From Acephala macrosclerotiorum (taxonomy: Eukaryota; Ascomycota; Leotiomycetes; Helotiales; Mollisiaceae), in assembly GCA_014904845.1 (NCBI GenBank), contig MU119236.1:286043-350042 (forward strand): DNA of 64,000 nt, given 5' to 3'. Position numbers and translations under genes: made by a program. Of this stretch, positions 10,572-22,100 are shown piece after piece. Every line of letters begins with the position of its first letter. Position 1 is the stretch's first letter. The notes under the pieces are model-generated. The model ran no database searches. It was not told where the DNA came from and worked only from the letters and a program-made list of their open reading frames with translations.

Positions 10572-11460
10572 AACTCTCCCAAGTGCGCTTCTGCCTTAGG
10601 CACTAGGGCTGGTAACCGCACCCTCTGGTGAGAAACACTAAAACTCTCCAAGTGCGTTTCTGCCTTAGATATTAAGGCACTTAAGTGCTGGAACACCAAA
10701 AATCTGCTCTACGGCTGCGCAGCTTGGTGCGATATCCCGGACATGCAGCTACTGCCCTCTGGCGGGTGGAATATTATGGGGCTACTGAGCGGGGGGGGAA
10801 AGCCTGGATGACTCGCTGGGACGGAGTGGAGAGACACTGAAGGGATTGGCTGAGAGGCTGCCAGGACAACGGCTCTGAGGCAATGGTGGTATGCTAGGGC
10901 AAAAGTGACAGAGGCACAGGCAAGAAGGTTGGACTCTAGCCAGGGCCGGAAAACTTAGCTATGCCTAGGGGGCATAGCTTGTACAACAGGGCGCTCTTTT
11001 TTTTGTAGATAGTTTTTGGGTGTTCAGAATTGCAAGTGTACATAGCCGTGTACACTATAGGGGTAGTTAGACTTGGTCTGGCTCCAACAGTCTAATTGCC
11101 TAACGGCAGCCGCAGACTCAAAATGAATTCCATTCCATTCCGGCTGCGCAGCTTTCGAGGGGGGTCCCAGGGTGTTCCCCTAGAATTATATATTAAGTAA
11201 AGTGATTTAAATTAATTGAACCGATCGTAATAACTTAATATAAGAGACGGGGGTCTCAGGGGGCGTCCCCCTGGTAGTGTCCTCTGGTGTGAGGCTCTGC
11301 CAGAGGTGTATTTCTGCCTAAGGCGCTAAGGCAACAACAAAACACTAGAATCTTCTTCTTTTTAGCTCTATAGCTGCGCAACTCTCGAGGGGGGCCCCAG
11401 GTCTCCCCTGGGTATGAATTGAGGCTCTACTAGAAGTGTGTCTCTGCCTTAGGCATGCAG
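10572..11460. repeat. Four dispersed copies of a short module plus GC-rich palindromic blocks
   Basis: Four diverged copies of a roughly 36-40-bp unit, with core CTCTnCCAAGTGCGTTTCTGC followed by CTTAGGCA-type sequence, lie at about 10572-10609, 10642-10680, 11295-11332 and 11425-11460. A second block built on GCTGCGCAGCTTTCGAGGGG and a GGGGTCCCAGG/CCCCT palindrome appears at 11143-11183 and 11371-11410, with a related piece at 11245-11273. I see no coding potential. The pattern suggests nested remains of one repeat family. Confidence 0.5.
10909..11130 (+). mobile_element. LINE (Tad-like) 3'-end fragment
   Basis: The segment has a T-rich tract then GTAGATAGTTTTTGGG, a TGTACA..GTGTACA pair and finally TTGCCTAACGGCAG followed by GACTCAAAATGAA. 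The TAACGGCAG box followed by an A-rich end resembles 3' termini of fungal Tad-clade LINEs, and the same box ends the better-preserved insertion at 20512-21071. No reverse-transcriptase coding sequence remains here. Confidence 0.5.
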
Positions 11461-12413
11461 CGGCACCATTTTCATGCCCAAAAGGATCAAGAACTACTTC
11501 GTAGACAGGGCCAGTCAAAAGGAAGCAACGTCGCATGCGCTCAGCAGTGCCAACGTTGAAGTGCCACGGACATCCAGACATCGGAAGCTGACCAGATGAG
11601 GAGTGTCATGGAGATGACTACAGGACCAGCCCAATGAACGCGGAGAATTTTGGCGGAGGATCACCTCCTCGAGGAAAGTATCTTTGAGCTTCAAGCTAAG
11701 AATTGGCCATCCGCTCAGGTTCGCGATGTAGGATTGACATGTGCTGAAGCTTTAATTCTATTCGACTTAAGCTCTGCAGTGTGGTTTTAAGCTTATTGTG
11801 CTTGTGGAGATTTCTGTTACTATGGACTATCAGCTTGTCGGCCGCTGTTGAACGGTTTGAGGGAAAGAGATCTCGGCTTCTGATATTGTTCACGCCACAA
11901 AACTAAACAGATGTCTTTGTCAGCATAAAGAGTTCGTTGGACTTGCTCATAGCGTTTAAGGCTGAATTCCGATGATTTAATTCTATGGGAAGACAAGCTG
12001 ATGGGCTGACGGAAGATCTCGCAAACACTCAAATCCTACGGATTGAAAATGAGAAAGACTGGCTTCGTTTCTCTGTCCAATGGAACCGTTCTCCCGATCC
12101 CCTCGTATTGTTCGGCACCGATAATGAGGCTACATCACTGACCACAACGACGGTTCCCTCAGCGGCGTAAATCGAGGCGCTTGACAGGGTATTCCAGCAC
12201 AGCATATCGCTAGAATGCCTATATTGGACAAGCGTTGAGTGCGTTAGTACCCCGGATCGACCACTACCGCGCGCACGCTCTGTAGATCTTCAAGCCATGC
12301 CATCATGATAACGACGACATTTTTTTTAACAATTTTTACGCACAACCGCACATATTAGCAATGGCTCCCCCAACCATTATGCCGCCGTGCGGCTTTTCCG
12401 ACACAAGATCACG
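11461..12413. other. Stretch without recognisable genes
   Basis: Only short frames without family features occur. A T-rich tract (12320-12335) lies just upstream of the aquaporin remnant. I see nothing else. Confidence 0.4.
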
Positions 12414-13754
12414 ATGCATTCAGAGTACGCACCGAATTTACGACAGCAGAGACGTCTCGATGTGGAGAAGAGGGAGCATGTGTACCAGTACTCGAACGGA
12501 GATATGAGCTCTTCTCACGTCGAACCGAGTCTGCGAGCTCGCAAAGTCCCAGAGCGGAGGGAGTACCACAATTCAATTGGTCGTATGGGAGCGATGGAGG
12601 AGGATAGCAATTCTCCTTCGAGTGAGGGGTTTAACAATCGATCGAGAAGCCACCATGATAGGATGCAGATCAGGAGACGGTTGAAGCAGAAGAGCAAGAT
12701 ACCAGGACATGTGAAGTGGACGAAATGGATGCACAGCGAATGGAAGAATCGTAAGAATCTATCTCCCCCAATGATCCCGACTGACGAGATCTAGATACAG
12801 TGGCAGTCATAGCAGAGTTTATAGGAACAACGATGTTCCTCTTCTTCGCCTTCGGAGGCACAGTCACTGCCAATATCGGTGCAGGTTCGACAGCGGATGA
12901 TACAACGGCTGGTTCGAATACTGGGTTCAACCCTGCTACACTCCTATATATTTCCTTCTCGTTTAGTTTCAGCTTGATAGTCAACGCATAGATTTTCTTT
13001 AGAATCAGTGGTAGATTGTTCAACCCCGCCGTCACGCTGGCACTTACGATCACTGGCGAGGTCGCACCGATCAGAGCTGTTCTGCTTCTCATATCTCAAC
13101 TCAGCGGGTCATGTTTCGCTGCATATTTGGTCTCGGTGATGTTCCCAAGTCTATTCAATGTCCAGACAACGTTGGGAAATGGCACAACTATAGCCCAAGG
13201 AGTATGCATCGAAGCCATTTGCACGGCTGAGCTGGTCTTTACGATCGTGATGCTTGCGAAAGAGAAACATCGTGCCACTCATATCGCGCCACTCATATCG
13301 CGCCAGTTGGAATTGGACTTGCTCTGTTCATCGCGGAATTGGTTGCGGTCTACTACACTGGTGGATCTTTGAATCCTGCGAGAAGTTTTGGTCCTGCGGC
13401 AGTTGCACACAACTTCTCGGGTAATCATTGGATATACTGGGTTGGTCCTCTGATAGGAGCATTGCTAGCCGTTAGTTTCTATCAAGTGATGAAGGTGTTG
13501 GAGTACGAGATGGCGAATCCAGGTCAAGATGGAGATCCTGAGAACGACCCAACACAGAATCCGGAACATGAGATCGCCCGGCTGTGGATGATAGAGCAGC
13601 GGAGGTGGAGGAGATACAAGCTGTGGAAGAGGAGGGAGGATTTGATCAGTTGAGCGTTGCTGATCTTCAGAGTATCAGGGACTTTGGGGATGCCCAGGAT
13701 CGGCTGCATAGAAGCGATACAGGAGGGGGTCGAGATATCGAAGCTCAGAGATGA
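12414..13754 (+). pseudogene. Aquaporin (MIP family) pseudogene
   Basis: Exon 1 (12414-12750) encodes a hydrophilic, basic N-terminal extension. A 50-bp GT..AG intron leads to AVIAEFIGTTMFLFFAFGG, the first MIP helix. Both channel motifs are readable: NPAVTLAL near 13025 and SLNPARSFGP near 13370. Two lesions break the frame. A TAG at 12989-12991 stands where the family has Trp (VNA-stop-IFF), and a 14-bp unit (ACTCATATCGCGCC) is tandemly duplicated at 13277-13304, shifting the frame inside helix 5. A third shift near 13575 is likely, because a better-looking C-terminal frame (from PAVDDRAAEVEEI to a TGA at 13752-13754) lies in another phase. The ancestral protein would have been a water or glycerol channel with long tails. 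No simple intron removes the lesions. Confidence 0.85.
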
Positions 13755-14405
13755 TGGAGGAAGCCATGTACTCGATCAAGATTTCAGATCAAAGCAGGAA
13801 AGCACACACGCAAGGAAATCGGAAAAGTTCTACCCAGACACCGCAGCAACATTTGCTCAGTTTCGAAGATACATTATGTCAATTGGTCCGAGCACCAATC
13901 TTCGGTAGCTTGATGTCCAGGCCTTTTCAGGGATTTGCGCGAGTTCTCGGACGATGGAAGCACTTCACCAAGAATATCAGCTCCATCGCCACCACCCGAA
14001 AGGACTGTCGCCGTTATCTGCAACCAATGGCACTGGCGCGATGTTGTGTGTTTCTTGGGGAAGTGAAGTGATATGGAGCGGGTCGCATTCGACATTTATC
14101 CTCACAAAGATGCGATAGCTTGGCAAATGTCTGACCAGTTCCCGATAAACTTTATTGGCGTCGAACTTTATTCATACAGATTCAATTCAGCCAAGAAACC
14201 AAACAATACCAAGATTCAAGACGTGAGCCATGAATTGGCATTGCAAAAATGTAGGGATTTCTCTTGTCGTTGTACCGGATCTTCCCGGCACCGTACTTAG
14301 GTGCTCTGTCGCAACGATATAAGAACTGGTATCGCCAGCGATGTCGTTGCTTGAATTGAATTTGAACTACCGTCTCTTGTTGCATTTCTTTCTTCTCAGT
14401 CCATA
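13755..14405. other. Intergenic region without recognisable genes
   Basis: Short frames only; this region would include the promoter of the permease pseudogene. Confidence 0.4.
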
Positions 14406-16518
14406 ATGTCTGTTCCAGAAGTCAAATCCGAAGACGAGAAAGACATTGGGGGACGAAGTGTCCCAACATCTGAACTCGCTAGCGAATCTGTCGCTAGTGG
14501 CGATGCAGGGAAGCTTGATCCAGAATACGGCTCTACTCCTGATCATATTTTTGCGAATGAACAAGTCGCTGAGTACTGGAGAGGCGTGTACGAAAAAGCT
14601 TGCAATGAAGGTCGTCATCGGCTCGACCCTCAACTGACCTGGACCGTTGAAGAAGAGAAATAGTTACATCGAAAGGTTTGGAAGCCCCACAAACCATGGG
14701 GTATTTGAAAACAATTGACAGGTTCTAGATTGATCTTCGCATCATTACATGAGCGTAGGCTATGTTCATGGCACTGGACCTGAATCGGAGGAACACTAAT
14801 AGAGGTGAGTTTTACCCCGCTACGAATAACTGAGTCATCGATTAACCTCTTCCAGCAATCACGGATAAGATGCTTCCTGAGCTCGGTATGAACACAAATG
14901 ACTTCAATTATGGCCAAACAATCTTCCTGGTCTCATTCTTGGCAGCGGAGCTTGCGTCTGGATTCATTTCCAAGAAACTTGGACCTGACATGTGAGCATT
15001 TCCTACTACGAATAGTAGGCAGATTTGGTACTGACTAGCTCAAGTTGGATTCTTTTCATCATCGTTGCTTGGTCGATCATTGCAGCATCTCAGGCTAGGA
15101 TGAGCAACAAAGCTGGGTACTATGTCTGCCGCTGTCTACTGAGATTGGTGATGGGAGGGTTTATCGTAAGTCGACCACACCTTTGTGAGAAATGGCGCTG
15201 ACATATACAAAGCCTGACACCGTGCTCTATTTGACATACTGGTACAAGAGTAACGAGCTCCCAACTCGACTGGCATGGCTCTGGACCGCCTTGAGCTCGT
15301 GCAACATGTAAATAAAATCTCCTCCCGGTCATGGGCTGTGCTAATGATTGAATGGCTTGGGATCTCTCGTTGCTGCAGGCGTGTTGCAGATGCGTGGCAT
15401 ACATGGGTGGTCTGGATGGCAATGGCTGTAAGATCAATCTATCCTCGCTCACCTTCTCCGGATATTGACGCCTACTAGGTTCCTCATCGAGGGCATCATA
15501 ACTGGTTGCATTGGCATTGCGAGCTGGATCATGACGCCTCCAAGCCCTTGCCAAACCAAAGGTCGAGGAAGAGGCAAGAAGGGCTGGTTTACAGAGCGGG
15601 AGGAGCTCATCATGGTTAATCGCTTGCTTAGGGATGACCCTTCCAAAGGCGATATGAACAACAGACAGGCTGTTGGCCTCAAGGGACTCGTCAAGTCATT
15701 CAGTGACTTTGATCTTTGGCCAACGTACTTCGTAGGCATACCCAAAGATTGCAATGAGAAGGAGCTGATGATGTGGAAGATTGGAATCACTGCCTGCATT
15801 CCTCCGAATCCTCCTGGAACTTGCTTGAGCTTCATTCTTCGAGAGCTCGGCTTCAGCACCTCCAACGCAAATCTCCTCGCTATTCCTGGCCAATTCTTCT
15901 TCCTTGTCAATGTAAGATGGACTTCTCACTCTGTGCTGATCGCCGCTGATGGTTCTAGCTCCTCATAATCACGAAAGTCAGCCAATGCTTCAAAGAACGC
16001 TCAGTCGTCTCCTCCAGCTCCAACATCTGGATCTTTCCATGGTTCGTGGGATTCGTGACTCTTAGTCCGGACGCGAACCTCTGGATTCGGTGCACTTTGC
16101 TGACTGGACTCCTCTCCTACCCATACTGTCATGCGATCTTGGTGGTCTGGGACTCCAAGAATTCGAACACAGTACGCACACGTGCTGTCTCAGCAGCCTT
16201 GTACAACATGTTCGTGCAGGCCGGGAATATCATTGCAACTAATATCTACCGCGAGGATGACAAACTGCTCTGTGAGTTCTGGCAATGATTTAGGGGATAT
16301 GTGCTGACAAAAATCTAGATCGACGCGGCAGCAAGATTCTTCTGGGCATTTGCTGCTTCAACATTCTGGTGTTCTATCTCGCCAAATTATACTACATCAT
16401 GAGGAATCGAAGCAGGGACAGGATTTGGAATGCAATGTCTGCAGAGGAGAAAGTCAATTATGTTGCAACGAGAAAGGATGAAGGTGCCAAGCCACTAGAC
16501 TTCAGATTTGCCCATTAG
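14406..16518 (+). pseudogene. Allantoate-permease-like (Dal5/ACS family) MFS pseudogene
   Basis: From 14880 to 16518 the exons read as a normal Dal5-type anion:cation symporter: GMNTNDFNYGQTIFLVSFLA, DTVLYLTYWYKSNELP, WFTEREELIMVNRLLRDDPS, IPPNPPGTCLSFILREL, LLTGLLSYPYCHAILV and RTRAVSAALYNMFVQAGN. They are joined by 44-56-bp GT..AG introns, including a frame-neutral one of 48 bp near 15733-15780. The 5' part is broken. A TAG follows VEEEK (14661-14663), and the first helix region reads LRIIT-stop-A-stop-AMFMALDLNRR, with TGA and TAG at expected Trp positions, plus an apparent frameshift just before it. The acceptor of the intron near 15345 also lacks AG. Relatives import allantoate, nicotinate or similar anions. 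It is most likely a recent pseudogene. Confidence 0.8.
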
Positions 16519-16670
16519 TGGATGTGTGTAATTGGTGGAAGGATTTGGTGTTTTCAAAATCCTATCACTCGTGACACATTCAAGGAGGCTGAGCTGGAGA
16601 CTGAGAGCACTGGAGGCAGTTCTCAGAAAGTGGTTTGCTATTTAAAGCCTCCAGATAACGGCCATTCATC

Positions 16671-16862
16671 TCACTTCTCAATGCCAAGAGCTTTGAAGCC
16701 TTCAGGATCTGTGTACTTCCCGTGGAAGGGATCAGCATAATCCATCCTGGCTGGTCTCAACATCGTCACATTCCCAACGCCCTCAGCGCCCCGATTCAAG
16801 TTTGGCTGGTACTGAGTCATGGCAAACAACTTTGTCCAGATTGCTCTCGTCCTCCTGATCAT
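16671..16862 (-). CDS. Short unrecognised frame, possible terminal exon or remnant
   Basis: A 63-codon minus-strand frame (NLNRGAEGVGNVTMLRPARM, then DYADPFHGKYTDPEGFKALG) looks protein-like in composition and could be the last exon of a lost gene. I do not recognise a family. It lies directly downstream of the permease pseudogene in convergent orientation. No further exons were found between 16863 and 18035, where I see nothing else. Confidence 0.25.
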   Translation of the reverse strand: MIRRTRAIWTKLFAMTQYQPNLNRGAEGVGNVTMLRPARMDYADPFHGKYTDPEGFKALGIEK

Positions 16863-18035
16863 GATGCTTCACAACCAGGAGAAGAAGCGAGATCTTCAAG
16901 TATTAGAAGGGACCGCTAGCGAGAGCAATGATCTAGAGAGAGTAGAAGTTCTCGATATCAAGAAGGATTATTCATCTAGACTTGTCAGGAGATAGCTGAC
17001 GTGCTATGGAGAAGTGGGGTTAGAATGAGGTGGCATCGTTGATGTTCTCGTGGTTGCTTGCTTTTATTTTTGTAGCGAATCGGGAGCGTGGTGTTCGGAG
17101 TCTGTTAGTTGAGAGTCAGATCGTATTCTAGAAGTGTGGTCTTGGAGGAGGATTCTTGTTGGCTTCTGCGAGGAGGTTAGCTTTGTTTTTGGCTACGAAT
17201 TGGGGTCGTGTATTGCCATAGTCTTTTCGTCTGGTGTAGAGAGACGAGAAGCTAGCTGCCCCGCAATGGATTGTATCTACGATGCGAGATGTCGTCAAGA
17301 AGCTTCTCGGGCATCTTGGCCGATGAAATGTAAAAGAAGACGCGGAGGAAATCAATTGAGCAGGTAGGTCGTCAATTGCATTTGTTGTTGTGAAGGACTG
17401 GCGATGTTGGAGAGGAGAGAAGAAGAGGTCAAAATTTTGCTTGTGACGGAGCTTCACCCACACCAATCGCTTCTCCTCAGCGTGGCCAAGCTCCTTCTAT
17501 CAACATCATCTGTCACTCTCGTCTCTTTATCTTCAACTTTCCTCGACATCACCATATTACTTGGCCCTGAAGCTGGCTTGCATGGCGAAGGGCATCAAAA
17601 GTCCTGCCCCTTGGACAATACAGGCATCTAGGTCTGGTGCAACATCCCATGAGTCCTACCGACATCTTACCCAACTGCAGGAGCGGAATCCTTTTTCAGG
17701 AAGCTGGAATTCCTGAGTAATGTATATCTATTTAGATCCGTATGTTTATATGCCCTATGTCGGATGTTTATTATATTGCTGGTGTTGATTAAACGATTCC
17801 GAAGTTGCAAGTTGCAACAAGGTTGGCATGCACGGCCAATGTATCGATGGTAATGGCAAGCCACTATCCCTCAACCTCGTCGTCGCGTGCGAACCTGCAA
17901 CCACTTACTCTTGTATTTCCTGTCGCTTTCTGCCCGTTTTTTGATTGCACTACAATAGAGATCTTTGAGATATACCGCAATTCTGAAACCGCGAGCTTTG
18001 GGCGAGGAAACACCACAAAAGTCACACCTTATGGA

Positions 18036-20198
18036 TCAAACAAGAGTGATGGCGTATCTCGGGATGCCATCTTCGTCGTTTTCAAATTTTTCCTGATATA
18101 AAGTGTCGTCCATCAGGGATTCCGGCCGCATCAAGAATAGCTCGATCAACTCTGAGTAGCTTCCGACGTTGAAGATAATCTCCCAGGCCCCAAAGCGCTT
18201 GAAAATTCCGAGGCGATCACAATCGACCTTGGTGACCACCAGTCCAAACATGGTCACCCAAGTTTGACCACGCAGGCAGGTGTCCCCAGAGGAATGGATC
18301 GAAATAGGAAGAAAGTAAAGGCTTTCTGCCACGCTCTCATACTTGATCTCAAGATCAGGATAGACTCCTCCTTCGCCCCGCAGTAGAAACGTCCTGCCGG
18401 GTTCAAAGTCTATCTGATATGAGTTATCAAACGGCTGATTGAAATCATTCAACAAAGACGCAATCACATTTCCTCGGATCAATGGGCCAGAGTCAATTTC
18501 CAGGTGCGCAGCTTGTAGTTGTCCCAAGGGATCTGGTCCAACTGGCACTAGCTGTATCTCGAGGAAGCTGATCAACCCGCAGAGATTGCCATTGTCGAAC
18601 CTGTTCTTTAGTGGAATCGTGTGCAGATACCAATTAATGGGTTGGTTTGTTGATGCCCAAGACCACGACGGGGCTTGATATAAACTCGTCTCAGGCTCTG
18701 GTGCCGGGTTTAGAGTTTCAGACCTTTCGACTCTCCAGCAGAGGTATACTTCGAGACCGGTTCTCCAGAGGCCGGCGACATATTGGTCGCCAGTTACGCT
18801 CTGAAATTGGCGCGCCACTCCCGACAAGGCGACTAATTTGTCCTTCGAATAAGTGAGCCGAGCCCGTGAATAGAGCTGGATTATGTTACGCCATTCTTCC
18901 GGGTCGCCCATGTTTCTTTCACTGGGAAATGGAATATCATCAGGATCAGCAGGCCGGACCGGTGCCCCCTCGGGCCAACCCTCGCAGGCAATATGATAGC
19001 GGCACTCGCAAAATATTTGTTCGGCACTGAAGTGTATTGTACGGCGTGCGAGATATCGCTCTTGGAACACCCAAGCACGCCGTGAGAGAAGGCTTCTATC
19101 CAAGCATCGAAAGTATAGTCGCTCGTCCGGGATCTCGTACGTTTGTAGCGATTTTGTCTGTACGTATTGTTTTGCAATGCGTGCTACAACTCTCTGACGA
19201 AAGAGCCCCCCTGATCCATCTTTTGCGTCCGTAGCTGCAAGATTTACGACGGCATTGCCATATACCTCGCTCATCAAAGCAGATTCTCGGCGCCAGTCAT
19301 CCTCGTCATCTTGGATGATACACATTGAATCGATCCACAAGAATCTGTACCCTAGCGAGAGGGTGACGAGAACCGCATCCCGAAACGTCTCGCAAAGACT
19401 ATGCAAGGGTATTGTGCTACTCAGAGCCTGTACATTGCTCTTCATGAGTTTCAAAGTCTCTAGCGCGCCCCAGCAATGACTCAAAGTGACATAGTCATGC
19501 CTCCCGATCATATCGCCAGGAGTCCATATCCGAAGGCCCTTGCCGTCGATTTCAACAAGTCGCGTTGGTAATCTGAAATCGGTATTCGTACGGCATTGCG
19601 GATGATCGTTCCTGCACGACTTGATCCAATTCTTGACGAATGCCAGTGACTGGTCGGACGAAGTCGATGGTGCAAGTTTCAGTTCCGGCCCAGTCTCTAT
19701 GTGAACATCTTTCGTCAGTTCCACCTCAATGATTCATAGCAGAATCGTATCCAGATACCTACCTACTGATCTTGGAACCAACTTGATGCCTCCATCTAGC
19801 TGCGGCGGTGGTCTATGATCACCAACCCGCTCAACTGTGACCCAGAGCTGATAGTCCTCCCTTTTCTCCCTGTCTTCCCTTTTCGCGTAGCGAAGGGACG
19901 AAATATATAGACGTACTTGAACTTCCCCCCTTGTTTGGCTTTGAACAACCTTACAACTCGCTTCTTCCTCTAGGCTGTCGAAAAGGCGCATACAAAACAC
20001 ACAGCCGTTCTCGACCTCAGTCCTCCACGCGACGGCGTCATTGTGAAAAGCGAGGCCGTAAGAGCCCATACCCCTACTACCAAATTGGAAGTAGCACTCT
20101 AGTTCCTCCACAATCTCATCCCAGGTATCGAAGAGGTTACGGCACGTCGGGCATAGCTTTCCTCGATGCAAACTTGTAATCGGGACATTTTCCGCCAT
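18036..20198 (-). CDS. HET-domain (heterokaryon incompatibility) protein
   Basis: Two exons (20198-19767 and 19724-18036) separated by a 42-bp GT..AG intron encode 706 aa. The N-terminal region has a Cys-rich stretch (KLCPTCRNLFDTWDEIVEE ... GCVFCMRLFDS) typical of the segment preceding many HET domains. The HET domain shows its three blocks: YVTLSHCWG (about residue 222), LWIDSMCIIQDDEDDWRRES (about 273) and the later RRAWVFQERYLARRTIHFS. The remaining 350 residues carry no recognised domain. HET proteins trigger cell death after non-self fusion or act in related recognition; a specific partner cannot be read here. The frame is intact. A retroelement copy sits about 0.3 kb upstream of its start. 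Confidence 0.9.
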
Positions 20199-20497
20199 TT
20201 TGGTAGGGGCACAACTCTCCTCTCTCCGAGAGTTGAACTTTCAGCTGGTGTATTGCAAGCTGCCTGCGTTGCTTTATAGTCAGGTAGCCCGAGGAGTATG
20301 TGACTATGAGAATCAGGAAAAGTGACCATGAAACTTTTTCAGTGAGGAAGTGCGAGGCTGACAGACTAAAAAGTAGAGCGCGACGCGTGCTGAAAGCCAC
20401 AGCGCTAAGCCCCTGGAGCCTCGGGCCGAGCACTGCCAAGGGTATGAACAAGCTGTTGCCTTCGCTCCTCAGAGCCAAGCAGTTTATCTCGATCAAG

Positions 20498-20511
20498 ACT
20501 TGCTACTACCA
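20498..20511. repeat. Left target-site duplication of the retroelement
   Basis: ACTTGCTACTACCA here matches ACTTGCTACTGCCA at 21072-21085 (13 of 14 bases). The pair brackets the insertion with the AAAC tail, as expected from target-primed reverse transcription. Confidence 0.65.
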
Positions 20512-21071
20512 GCGGGTACCCGGCTCGATTCACAACCGAAAGGAGATTGGAAACCGCAGCGACTGGAAGGAGAGTCATCTGGGACGGGCAGATTGCAACA
20601 CTAGAGGAGAGACTTACACAGCAACCCAACGACTTAACGAATTTCTTTGATTTAAGGACGACAGGACCCAAGGGGCTAGGGTGCGGAAGACAGCGAGGGT
20701 GGGACTACCACGAGGGTGCGGCGTTACGAGGGTGATGCTTCGGTGGTCATGGGAGCATGTGCGGCACGGGGGTGCAGAACCCACGAGGGTACCAACACGA
20801 GGGCAATCGGGGGGACTGCTGGCAGTAGGAGAAGAAGAGCCGGCAAGCAAGACGGTGGGACGCTGGCCCAAGGCAGGGACAAGAGGGCACAGCCCTAAAG
20901 AATTTATACAGAAGACACAGCACCCCTAAATAGATTGAGAGATACCTAGGATAGAAGTGGCAGGATAAAGCCCGACAGGCGGCCTCAGGCTACCATAGTC
21001 CCGTTGCCTAACGGCAGACACGGACTATAAATGAAACAAACAAACAAACAAACAAACAAACAAACAAACAA
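20512..21071 (+). mobile_element. 5'-truncated non-LTR retroelement copy with AAAC tail
   Basis: The 560-bp insert ends in GTTGCCTAACGGCAG, GGACTATAAATG and a pure (AAAC) run of about ten units (21030-21071). It is bracketed by a 13/14 target-site duplication. The 3' box equals that of the fragment at 10909-11130, placing both in one LINE group. A short frame (IATLEERLTQQPNDLTNFF, near 20600) may be the last part of the element's coding region. Its small size could also fit a SINE that shares the LINE 3' end; no clear pol III A/B boxes were found. Confidence 0.7.
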
Positions 21072-21085
21072 ACTTGCTACTGCCA

Positions 21086-22100
21086 ATTCTGAGTTGTTAA
21101 AGTAGCCCAGTCCAAGAGAGCATCCACGACGGACTATACATGTCATGTGACACTCTCTCCTATTCTAGTCGCCGACGTCACTACTCTCGCCGAATGTAGA
21201 TCCCGGGACGCTACCATCTCATGTCTCGCATTTTCTTTTCCATATCCTATAGTGCGCAGGCTGACTCAGGGCGTGCTCGGGCTCTGATCAGGTACGCTCA
21301 CCCTTAGCTCAGGTTAAAGCTGCAGCTGTTCACGTCCGGAGACTAAAACGGAACCAGCGAAGATGGGATTAGAGCCTGACTTTAGTGGTAGCCAAATGGA
21401 AGTTTCTCCACCTTCGAGGGCGGTGGATTGAGTCGAAAAGAGAATAAGAGAGTTGATGGTAGTTCATAAAAGCAATGCGGGGTGGTTACACAAAAGCTAA
21501 CACCTGCACACCCCTCTTTCTTTAGTTGGTCCTGCATATGCATACTTTTGTAACGGACGTAAAAAGGCCTTCCCCGTCCAATGGAAAGTTGAAAATTTAT
21601 GTGAAATTTGAGCGCATATCTGCATCGCATCATTTGCTTCGCTGCAAGACTGGCTTGTATCTTGCATGTTTGGCACACATCCAGTGATGATGACTCCTAC
21701 CCTCCTTCCGTATCTTTCGACGCCATCGATGCGGTTGCGATGATCAAACTTCTACCATTCGGACGAACAGCTCTCATATTAGAGCCTCGAATTACGAACC
21801 GCGAGTCTGGCGATTGAATGCTGCTTTGAAAAGACGCGTAAAGTGTGAATTGCATGCCTCCAAGTCCAAGGTCTCGTCTTCAAGGATGAATTGATCATGA
21901 GGCCTAGACCGGCTCGCGCATAAACACTACCAGGCGGACAAGTCATATCTGCAGCGCCCAATTGATGAGAAACCCTTTCAAATGCCTCAACTAGATATTT
22001 TACATAGCAATTTGCTCTTCTGGGGCAGCCACGGTGAAGCTCCGTAGTCGCAGTTCTTAGGCATAGAGTTTAATGGTGTTCCACATCGAGGCTTCCAAGA
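21086..22100. other. Stretch without recognisable genes
   Basis: About 1 kb with only short frames of no protein-like character. I see nothing that can be named. Confidence 0.4.

Noticed and set aside
17128..17466. 112-codon minus-strand frame
   Set aside because: Composition is low-complexity and no homologous features are visible; the opposite strand is open too. Not supportable as a gene.
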